Assembly (NCBI GenBank): GCA_013813955.1
Contig: JACCQW010000288.1
Coordinates: 1-5,023 of the forward strand
From: Solirubrobacterales bacterium
GTDB lineage: Bacteria; Actinomycetota; Thermoleophilia; Solirubrobacterales; Solirubrobacteraceae
Length of the DNA: 5,023 bases
Direction: 5' to 3'
In this document: positions 1-5,023 of the stretch, in pieces
How the letters are laid out: every line of letters starts with the position of its first letter
Numbering within the stretch: position 1 is the first letter of the stretch
The notes under the pieces: generated by a model
Databases searched by the model: none
What the model was told of the DNA's origin: nothing
What the model saw: the letters and a program-made list of their open reading frames with translations, nothing else
Program-made: the position numbers and the translations under genes

Positions 1-2
1 CC

Positions 3-1691
3 GACGAGGTGGCCATCCGCCACGCGTCGGAGCTGCGGAACCCCGGCGAGTGGACCTGGGGAGACCTGACCGACCAGACCGCCCGCATCCGCGCCGGCCT
101 GCAGGCGCGCGGCGTCGGTGAGGGCGATCGCGTGGTCGCCTACATGCCGAACCTCCCGGAGACGGTCGCCGCCTTCCTGGCCACCGCCTCGCTCGGCGCG
201 GTCTGGTCGAGCGCCGCGCCTGAGTTCGGCGCCCGCAGCGTGGTCGACCGCTTCTCGCAGATCGAGCCGAAGTTGCTGCTGGCCGTCGACGGCTACCGCT
301 ACGGCGGCAGGGACTTCGACCGGCTGGGCACGGTCGCCGAGCTGCAGCGCGAGCTTCCCACCCTGCAGGCCACCGTCGTCCTGGGGTACCTCGATGCGGC
401 GCCGGACCTGGGCGCCCTGCATGACGCCTCACCCTGGGCCGACGTCCTGCGCGGCGGCGGCAAGGCGCCGGAGCTGACCTTCGAGCAGGTGCCCTTCGAG
501 CACCCGCTGTGGATCCTGTACTCCAGCGGGACGACCGGCCTGCCCAAGGCCATCGTCCAGGGCCACGGCGGGATCCTCGTCGAGCAGCTCAAGAAGGGCC
601 ACCTGCACCTCGACCTGCAGGCCGGCGACCGGATCTTCTGGTTCACGACCACCGGCTGGATGATGTGGAACTTCCTCGTCGGCGCGCTGCTCACGCCGGC
701 GGCGATCATCCTCTACGACGGCAACCCGGCGCATCCCGGCCTCGACGCGCTGTGGGACCTGGCACAGCGCACAGGCGCGACGACGTTCGGCACGAGCGCG
801 GGCTACCTCACGTCGTGCGCCAAGGAGGGCGTCGAGCCCGCCCGCGACCACGACCTCGGCGCCCTGCGCAGCGTCGGTTCGACCGGCTCGCCGCTGCCGC
901 CCGAGGGCTTCGCCTGGGTCTACGAGCACGTCGGCCACGACCTCTGGCTGTACTCCACGAGCGGGGGCAGCGACGTGTGCACGGCCTTCGTCGGCGGCTG
1001 CCCCCTGCTGGCGGTGTTCGCCGGCGAGCTGCAGTGCCGAGCGCTGGGCTGCGCCGTGGAGGCGTGGGACGAGGACGGTCGCCCGGTTTTCGACGAGGTC
1101 GGCGAGCTCGTGCTCACGCAGCCGATGCCGTCCATGCCCCTGTATCTGTGGAACGACCCCGGCGGAGCGCGCTACCGCGAGAGCTACTTCGACAGGTGGC
1201 CCGGTGTCTGGCGCCACGGCGACTGGATCCGCATCACCCCGCGCGGCGGGGCGGTCATCTACGGGCGCTCGGACTCGACGATCAACCGCCAGGGCGTGCG
1301 CATGGGCACCAGCGAGATCTACAGCGCGGTCAACGCGGTCGACGAGGTGATGGACAGCCTCGTGGTCGACGTCCCCGAGGCCGGCGGGGCGGGGTCGTAC
1401 ATGCCGTTGTTCGTCGTCCTGCGCGAGGGCGTGCGGCTCGACGACGACCTCGTCGCGCAGATCAGGCGCCGGGTGCGCGAGGACTGCTCGCCGCGCCATG
1501 TGCCCGACCGCGTGCTGCAGATCGACGAGGTCCCGCGCACGCTGAGCGGCAAGGCGCTCGAGCTGCCGGTCAAGAGGATCCTCATGGGCACACCGCCAGA
1601 GCAGGCGGCCAGCGTCGACTCGCTGGCCAACCCCGAGGCCCTCGACGTGTTCGTCGAGATGGCCGCCGAGCTCTCGGTGACGGGGTCCTAG
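3..1691 (+). CDS. aacS: Acetoacetyl-CoA synthetase (5'-truncated by window edge)
   Basis: This cytoplasmic enzyme of the ANL (acyl-adenylate-forming) superfamily activates acetoacetate to acetoacetyl-CoA with ATP and CoA. The frame is open from the left edge, and about 562 residues are visible. Family members are about 650 residues, so I infer that roughly 90 N-terminal residues and the true start lie outside; the GTG at 9 is probably internal. The ATP-binding loop YSSGTTGLPK is at 519-548. The adenine-binding segment STSGGSDVCTAFVGG at 954-998 and the following GELQCRALGCAVEAWDEDG are typical of acetoacetyl- rather than acetyl-CoA synthetases. The ribose-binding Asp of HGDW is at 1221-1223, and the hinge segment GRSDSTINRQGVRMG starts at 1263. 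The C-terminal catalytic Lys of PRTLSGKALE is at 1551-1553. In Streptomyces the equivalent Lys is controlled by acetylation, so similar control is possible here. The stop overlaps that of the convergent TetR gene. Its substrate is the product of the HMG-CoA lyase at 3599, which supports the call. Confidence 0.93.
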   Translation, partial: DEVAIRHASELRNPGEWTWGDLTDQTARIRAGLQARGVGEGDRVVAYMPNLPETVAAFLATASLGAVWSSAAPEFGARSVVDRFSQIEPKLLLAVDGYRYGGRDFDRLGTVAELQRELPTLQATVVLGYLDAAPDLGALHDASPWADVLRGGGKAPELTFEQVPFEHPLWILYSSGTTGLPKAIVQGHGGILVEQLKKGHLHLDLQAGDRIFWFTTTGWMMWNFLVGALLTPAAIILYDGNPAHPGLDALWDLAQRTGATTFGTSAGYLTSCAKEGVEPARDHDLGALRSVGSTGSPLPPEGFAWVYEHVGHDLWLYSTSGGSDVCTAFVGGCPLLAVFAGELQCRALGCAVEAWDEDGRPVFDEVGELVLTQPMPSMPLYLWNDPGGARYRESYFDRWPGVWRHGDWIRITPRGGAVIYGRSDSTINRQGVRMGTSEIYSAVNAVDEVMDSLVVDVPEAGGAGSYMPLFVVLREGVRLDDDLVAQIRRRVREDCSPRHVPDRVLQIDEVPRTLSGKALELPVKRILMGTPPEQAASVDSLANPEALDVFVEMAAELSVTGS

Positions 1692-2308
1692 CCGCGTGCG
1701 ATGCGCAGGGCCAGGCGGCCGTGCAGCGCGGCGGTGTCCTGGGCGGTCCGCGGTCCCGACGGATCGAACCACTCAGCGACCCAGACCGCCATGTTGAGGA
1801 TCGCCATGCTCGCGGCCTCGACCGCATCCTCGCTGCCGAGCACGGCGAACGAGAAGCGCCCCTCGCGCTCTCCCTGGCGCAGGACGTCGGCGAACAGCGC
1901 GCGCACGCGCCGGCGGCGGCGCACCACGCTCTCGCGCTGGGCGGGCGGCAGGTAGATGTAGTCGCGGTTGGCCACGCGCGTGGCCTGGGGCCGGGCGATG
2001 TGGAAGGCGGTGAAGGCGGAGGCGAGCGCCTCCAGCTGCGCCTCGGGCCCGGCGCCCGCGCTGCGCAGCGCGCCGGCCAGGACCGCGTCCGCGCGGTCGT
2101 GCACGCGGTCGACGATCGCGAACAGCAGATCGTCCTTGGAGGCGTAGTGGTTGTAGAGCGAGCCCGCGGTCAGCCCGCATGCCTCGGCCAGCTCGCGCAC
2201 GGTGGTGCCGGTGTAGCCGCGCTCGTGGAAGAGCGCCAAGCCGGCCTCGTGGATCCGCTCACGGGTGTCGCCGGTGACTGATCGCACGTTCAGCATCATG
2301 GCCCCCAT
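1688..2308 (-). CDS. TetR/AcrR-family transcriptional repressor
   Basis: This is a 206-residue one-component regulator of normal TetR length. The N-terminal DNA-binding domain spans about residues 14-62 (DTRERIHEAGLALFHERGY, then the helix-turn-helix TTVRELAEACGLTAGSLYNHYASKDDLL with recognition helix near 47-55). The remaining helical part should form the ligand-binding and dimer domain; its effector cannot be read from sequence. The gene is divergent from the acyl-CoA dehydrogenase gene across a 63-bp gap holding a strong palindrome, so I infer that it represses that unit, and itself, with an acyl-CoA intermediate as likely inducer. This resembles the role of LiuQ in branched-chain amino acid use in proteobacteria, but orthology is not shown. 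The start is uncertain: ATG codons at 2308, 2299 and 2296 are all in frame. A GGGGG run lies 2 bases before the ATG at 2299 and 5 bases before the one at 2296, so a start 3-4 residues further in is possible. The stop TAG shares CTAG with the synthetase stop. Confidence 0.92.
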   Translation of the reverse strand: MGAMMLNVRSVTGDTRERIHEAGLALFHERGYTGTTVRELAEACGLTAGSLYNHYASKDDLLFAIVDRVHDRADAVLAGALRSAGAGPEAQLEALASAFTAFHIARPQATRVANRDYIYLPPAQRESVVRRRRRVRALFADVLRQGEREGRFSFAVLGSEDAVEAASMAILNMAVWVAEWFDPSGPRTAQDTAALHGRLALRIARG

Positions 2309-2334
2309 GTTACTGCCCGCACAGCAGGCCGTGG

Positions 2335-2363
2335 TTGCGTGCGTCTGAACGATCGTTCATACT
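2335..2363 (+). promoter_or_regulatory. Candidate sigma-70-type promoter of the rightward unit
   Basis: A weak -35-like TTGCGT (2335-2340) is followed after exactly 17 bases by a -10-like CATACT (2358-2363, 4 of 6 consensus matches). The operator palindrome fills the spacer, so a bound repressor would block RNA polymerase. Transcription would begin near 2369-2372, at or next to the preferred ATG of the dehydrogenase gene. The hexamers are weak, and in GC-rich DNA such matches can arise by chance; the call rests mainly on spacing and position. Confidence 0.35.
2343..2362. promoter_or_regulatory. Palindromic operator, probable TetR-family binding site
   Basis: The core TGAACGATCGTTCA (2346-2359) is a perfect 14-bp inverted repeat. 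Extending it to GTCTGAACGATCGTTCATAC gives 9 of 10 matching pairs, with a single mismatch at 2345/2360. Its AACGNNCGTT centre and its length fit the operators of several TetR-family regulators. It lies in the divergent gap between the repressor gene and the dehydrogenase gene, 13 bases before the preferred dehydrogenase start. Binding by the neighbouring TetR protein is inferred from position and symmetry. Confidence 0.7.
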
Positions 2364-2371
2364 CGGTCCGG

Positions 2372-3514
2372 ATGGACTTCGACCTCTCCGACGATCACGA
2401 GCTCATCCGCTCCACGGTCCGCGACTTCGCCGAGGGGGAGGTGGCCCCGGCGGCCGAGGAGCTCGACCGCACCAAGTCCTTCCCCTACGAGATCGTCGCC
2501 CAGCTGGGCAGGCTCGGCCTGATGGGGATCCCGTTCCCCGAGCGCTACGGCGGCGGCGGAAGCGACTCGCTGGCCTACGCGCTCGCCGTCGAGCAGCTCG
2601 CGCGCGTGGACTCCTCGGTGGCCATCACGCTGTGCGCGCACACCTCGCTGGGCACGCAGCCGATCCACCTGTTCGGCACCGAGGAGCAGAAGCAGGAGTG
2701 GATGCCGCAGCTGTGCAGCGGCGAGCGCCTCGGCGCCTTCGGCCTGACCGAGCCCGACGCCGGCTCGGACGCCGGCAACACCAGGACGCGGGCGAGGCTG
2801 CACGACGGAGAGTGGGTCGTCGACGGCGCCAAGCAGTTCATCACCAACGCCGGCACCGACATCTCCGGGATGGTCTCGATCACCGCGCTGACCGGCTCGG
2901 ACGGCACCCGGGAGATCTCCAACCTCATCGTCCCCAACGGGACCCCCGGCTATGAGCCCGGTGAGCCGTATCGCAAGATGGGCTGGAACGCCTCGGACAC
3001 CCGGCCGCTGACATTCACCGGGTGCCGGGTGCCCGAGGGGAGCCTGCTCGGCCGTCGCGGCCACGGCTTCAAGCAGTTCCTGCAGGTGCTGGCGATCGGG
3101 CGCATCGGCGTGGCCGCGATGGGTCTCGGGCTCGCCCAGGGCGCGTTCGACCTGGCGCTGGCCTACGCCAAGGAGCGCCGGGCCTTCGGCCAGGCGATCT
3201 CCCGCTTCCAGGCCATCCAGGTGAAGCTCGCCGACATGGCCACGGAGATCGAGGCCGCGCGCTACATCGTCTACAAGGCTGCGCTGGCCAAGGACGCGGG
3301 CAAGGACTTCAACCTCATCGCCGCGCAGGCAAAGCTGAAGACCGGCCGCCTGGCCGTGCGCTGCGCCGAGGAGGCCGTACAGATCCACGGGGGCTACGGC
3401 TACATGGAGGAGTACCCCGTCTGCCGCATGTACCGCGACGCGAAGATCCTGACCATCGGCGAGGGCACCGACGAGGTGCAGCAGATGGTCATCGCCCGCG
3501 CGCTGGGCGCATGA
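2372..3514 (+). CDS. Acyl-CoA dehydrogenase, short-chain/butyryl type
   Basis: This 380-residue soluble FAD enzyme introduces a trans-2 double bond into a short acyl-CoA and passes electrons to electron-transfer flavoprotein. It has the full family fold: N-terminal helical domain, then the middle domain with the first signature GLTEPDAGSD at residues 124-133, then the C-terminal domain with FGQAISRFQAIQ and the second signature from Gln337 to Asp356. The catalytic base is predicted to be Glu364 in TIGEGTDEVQ. The segment VLAIGRIGVAAMGLGLAQ (from residue 239) closely resembles the equivalent part of mammalian short-chain acyl-CoA dehydrogenase. Gly243 sits where isovaleryl-CoA dehydrogenase carries its catalytic Glu, so this is not a canonical isovaleryl enzyme. 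Likely substrates are butyryl-CoA or short branched acyl-CoAs. I chose the ATG at 2372 because MDFDLSDDHELIRSTVRDFAEGEVAP is a classic family N-terminus; an in-frame GTG at 2339 would place the operator inside the gene. It is the first gene of the rightward unit. Confidence 0.93.
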   Translation: MDFDLSDDHELIRSTVRDFAEGEVAPAAEELDRTKSFPYEIVAQLGRLGLMGIPFPERYGGGGSDSLAYALAVEQLARVDSSVAITLCAHTSLGTQPIHLFGTEEQKQEWMPQLCSGERLGAFGLTEPDAGSDAGNTRTRARLHDGEWVVDGAKQFITNAGTDISGMVSITALTGSDGTREISNLIVPNGTPGYEPGEPYRKMGWNASDTRPLTFTGCRVPEGSLLGRRGHGFKQFLQVLAIGRIGVAAMGLGLAQGAFDLALAYAKERRAFGQAISRFQAIQVKLADMATEIEAARYIVYKAALAKDAGKDFNLIAAQAKLKTGRLAVRCAEEAVQIHGGYGYMEEYPVCRMYRDAKILTIGEGTDEVQQMVIARALGA

Positions 3515-3586
3515 GGGCCGAAGGCCCGGTCACGACCGCCCGGATGGCGAGCGGGGTTCTCAGATGAGCCGGCCGGACGCCGGCTC
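3515..3586 (+). other. Intergenic segment with two short hairpins
   Basis: The gap between the dehydrogenase and lyase genes is 84 bases (3515-3598), long compared with the next junction. Directly after the dehydrogenase stop, GGGCC (3515-3519) and GGCCC (3523-3527) can pair around a GAA loop. Further on, GAGCCGGC (3566-3573) and GCCGGCTC (3579-3586) form a perfect 8-bp stem around a 5-base loop. Neither is followed by a T-run, so neither is a standard intrinsic terminator. The second stem ends immediately before the GGGGA that could serve as the ribosome binding site of the lyase gene, so an effect on translation, partial termination or RNA stability is possible but unproven. Confidence 0.5.
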
Positions 3587-3591
3587 GGGGA
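3587..3591 (+). promoter_or_regulatory. Weak ribosome binding site of the HMG-CoA lyase gene
   Basis: GGGGA lies 7 bases before the ATG at 3599 and is the only purine-rich, anti-16S-like stretch near that start. It supports the ATG at 3599, whose product begins with the expected family N-terminus. It directly adjoins the 3' arm of the 3566-3586 hairpin. Confidence 0.45.
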
Positions 3592-3598
3592 CTCTCCC

Positions 3599-4507
3599 AT
3601 GACGGAGGTCAGCATCCGTGAGGTCGGCCCGCGCGACGGCTTTCAGAACGAGCCCGAGGTCCTCCCCACGGCGGACAAGGTCGGGCTCGTCGACGCGCTC
3701 GCGCGCACGGGCCTGCGACGGATCGAGGTCACGAGCTTCGTGCGCGCCGACGTCGTCCCCCAGCTCGCCGACGGGCGCGAGGTGCTCGCGGCGATTGACG
3801 TGCCCGACGGCGTCGCCCGCAGCGTGCTCGTACCCAACGAGCGCGGCCTGGACGATGCGCTGGAGGTGCGCGAGCGCTTCGAGGAGATCGGCGTGTTCGT
3901 CTCCGCCAGCCAGACCCACAACGCGAAGAACGTCAACCGCAGCATCGAGGCGTCGATGGACGGGCTGCTGCGCGTCGTCCCCCGCGCCCGTGAGGGGGGC
4001 CTGCGCGTGGAGGCGACGATCGTCACGAGCTTCGGCTGCCCCTACGAGGGGCGCGTGGACCGCGCGGTCGTGCTCGGCCTGGCCCGGCGGCTGGCCGACG
4101 CCGGCGCGCAGGAGATCGCCTTCGGCGATACGACGGGCATGGCCAACCCCGTGCAGGTGCGCGAGCACTTCCTCGCCGCGCGCGAGGCGCTGGGCGACGT
4201 CGAGCTGACCGCGCACTTCCACAACACCCGCGGGCAGGGCCTGGCCAACGTGCTCGCCGCGCTGCAGGCCGGCTGTGAGAGCTTCGAGTCGAGCGTCGGG
4301 GAGCTGGGCGGCTGCCCCGTCCCGCCCGGGTCGACCGGCAACATCGCCAGCGAGGACCTGGTCGGGATGCTGCACGAGATGGGCGTTCAGACCGGCATCG
4401 ACCTCGATGCGCTCGTCGGCGCCGCGCGCGCCGCGCAGGCGCTGCTCGGCCGCCCGCTGGGCTCGCACACGCTGGTGGCGGGCCCGATCGACTGGCGCGT
4501 GGACTGA
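3599..4507 (+). CDS. Hydroxymethylglutaryl-CoA lyase
   Basis: This 302-residue TIM-barrel enzyme of the DRE-TIM metallolyase family cleaves 3-hydroxy-3-methylglutaryl-CoA into acetyl-CoA and acetoacetate, the last leucine-specific step. Residues matching the human enzyme are all visible: catalytic Arg12 and metal ligand Asp13 in [11 protein letters not shown], Glu43 in IEVTSFV, metal ligands His206 and His208 in AHFHNTRGQ, catalytic Cys239 in [11 protein letters not shown], and Asn248 and Glu252 in STGNIASED. The His206-Cys239 (33) and Cys239-Asn248 (9) spacings equal those in the human protein. Length is normal for bacterial members. Some near-invariant positions differ: Phe15 for Leu, Asn209 for Asp, Val241 for Tyr after the GGCP motif. 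A related lyase acting on another 3-hydroxy-3-substituted glutaryl-CoA is therefore conceivable. It follows the dehydrogenase gene and is 4 bases from the carboxylase gene. Its product acetoacetate is the substrate of the synthetase at the left. It corresponds to liuE/mvaB/hmgL-type genes. Confidence 0.92.
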   Translation: MTEVSIREVGPRDGFQNEPEVLPTADKVGLVDALARTGLRRIEVTSFVRADVVPQLADGREVLAAIDVPDGVARSVLVPNERGLDDALEVRERFEEIGVFVSASQTHNAKNVNRSIEASMDGLLRVVPRAREGGLRVEATIVTSFGCPYEGRVDRAVVLGLARRLADAGAQEIAFGDTTGMANPVQVREHFLAAREALGDVELTAHFHNTRGQGLANVLAALQAGCESFESSVGELGGCPVPPGSTGNIASEDLVGMLHEMGVQTGIDLDALVGAARAAQALLGRPLGSHTLVAGPIDWRVD

Positions 4508-4511
4508 ACGC

Positions 4512-5023
4512 ATGTTCGCCAGCGTGCTGGTCGCCAACCGCGGAGAGATCGCCGTGCGCGTGATCTCCACGCTGCGCCGCCTGGGCGTGCGCTCCGTCGC
4601 CGTGTGCTCGGAGGCCGACGCGCGCGCGCCGCACGTGCGCCTGGCCGACGCGGCATTCACGATCGGGCCCGCGCCCGCAGGCGAGTCCTACCTGCGCGCC
4701 GATGCGATCATCGACGCGGCGCGCCGCGCCGGCGCCGAGGCCGTGCACCCCGGCTACGGCTTCCTCTCCGAGCGCGCGGACTTCGCCCGCGCCTGCGCCG
4801 CCGCGGGGCTGACGTTCGTCGGGCCTTCCCCGGAGGCGATCGAGAAGCTCGGCGACAAGGTGGCGGCGAAGGCCCTCGCGCAGGCGGCAGGCGTCGCGGT
4901 CGTGCCGGGGATCGAGCGCGAGGACCTGGGCGACGCGGACATCATCGCCTGGGCCGCCGAGCGCGAGGACCGCTTTCCGCTCATGGTCAAAGCGGCGGCC
5001 GGCGGCGGCGGGCGAGGCATGCG
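4512..5023 (+). CDS. Biotin carboxylase / acyl-CoA carboxylase alpha subunit (3'-truncated by window edge)
   Basis: Only the first 170 complete codons are present; the frame is open to the right edge. The protein starts [17 protein letters not shown], the hallmark of the biotin carboxylase N-terminal domain, and continues with the family motif HPGYGFLSE (residues 79-87). The ATP-grasp domain begins near residue 110, with the ATP-contacting Lys116 in LGDK, Lys160 in FPLMVKA, and the glycine-rich loop GGGGRGM (164-170) at the very edge. The enzyme uses ATP and bicarbonate to carboxylate biotin. Next to an HMG-CoA lyase, the best guess is the alpha subunit of 3-methylcrotonyl-CoA carboxylase. 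A propionyl/acetyl-CoA carboxylase or a geranyl-CoA-type enzyme cannot be excluded, since the specificity-setting beta subunit is not in the window. The start lies 4 bases after the lyase stop and has no clear ribosome binding site, which suggests translational coupling. Confidence 0.9.
   Translation, partial: MFASVLVANRGEIAVRVISTLRRLGVRSVAVCSEADARAPHVRLADAAFTIGPAPAGESYLRADAIIDAARRAGAEAVHPGYGFLSERADFARACAAAGLTFVGPSPEAIEKLGDKVAAKALAQAAGVAVVPGIEREDLGDADIIAWAAEREDRFPLMVKAAAGGGGRGM

Noticed and set aside
1666..1677. CCGAG/CTCGG inverted repeat near the synthetase 3' end as a terminator
   Set aside because: The arms are separated by only two bases, it lies inside the coding sequence, and no T-run follows; it does not look like a terminator.
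429..1772. Long minus-strand open frame (447 codons) antisense to the synthetase
   Set aside because: Its product is rich in Arg, Ala, His and Val with no recognisable domain, as expected for the shadow of a GC-rich gene; the plus-strand protein has every family motif.
509..2281. 590-codon plus-strand frame running through the synthetase and across the TetR gene
   Set aside because: It is out of frame with the synthetase and antisense to TetR. Its low-complexity Arg/Ala/Gly/Pro composition shows no domain.
2275..2292. Possible second operator (TGACTGATCGCACGTTCA) in the TetR N-terminal coding region
   Set aside because: The outer half-sites resemble the main palindrome, but the spacing differs by four bases and the inner positions do not pair; too weak to call.
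2339..2371. Upstream GTG start for the dehydrogenase, adding 11 residues
   Set aside because: It would put the operator and candidate -10 element inside the coding region, and the added residues do not match the family; the ATG at 2372 gives the standard N-terminus.
2357..3388. 343-codon minus-strand frame antisense to the acyl-CoA dehydrogenase
   Set aside because: It is a shadow of a well-supported gene, with no motif and biased composition.
3560..4660. 366-codon minus-strand frame antisense to the HMG-CoA lyase
   Set aside because: It is a shadow frame with no domain, and it crosses two genes with clear plus-strand signatures.

Overview
This 5 kb window comes from a bacterium with a very GC-rich genome. 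G/C dominates third codon positions, and long spurious open frames run antisense to the real genes. Gene content and codon use suggest a high-GC actinobacterium, possibly a deep-branching soil lineage, but the sequence alone does not fix the taxon. Coding density is high, with no gene-free stretch longer than about 85 bases. The genes form a leucine / ketone-body type acyl-CoA catabolic locus.

Layout. (1) From the left edge to 1691 (+) lies most of an acetoacetyl-CoA synthetase whose N-terminus is outside the window. (2) At 1688-2308 (-) is a TetR-family repressor, convergent with the synthetase; the two genes share the four bases CTAG, which hold both stop codons. (3) At 2309-2371 is a short divergent control region with a near-perfect 20-bp palindrome (14-bp perfect core, 2346-2359), the likely operator of the TetR protein. 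(4) From 2372 a rightward unit begins: a short-chain-type acyl-CoA dehydrogenase (2372-3514), an 84-bp gap with two small hairpins, an HMG-CoA lyase (3599-4507), and, after 4 bases, the start of a biotin carboxylase / acyl-CoA carboxylase alpha subunit (4512 to the right edge, cut off).

How the genes fit together. In leucine breakdown, an acyl-CoA dehydrogenase makes the 2-enoyl-CoA, a biotin-dependent carboxylase and a hydratase convert it to HMG-CoA, HMG-CoA lyase splits that into acetyl-CoA and acetoacetate, and acetoacetyl-CoA synthetase re-activates the acetoacetate with ATP and CoA. All of these steps except the hydratase and the carboxylase beta subunit are represented here; those two may lie to the right. 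The TetR protein probably represses the rightward unit and itself, much as the TetR-type regulator LiuQ does in some proteobacteria. The one mismatch with a plain leucine pathway is the dehydrogenase: its active-site pattern is that of butyryl/short-chain enzymes, not isovaleryl-CoA dehydrogenase.

I see no mobile element, CRISPR array, RNA gene or clearly novel system. The most informative points are the operator/promoter architecture and the dehydrogenase's substrate class.
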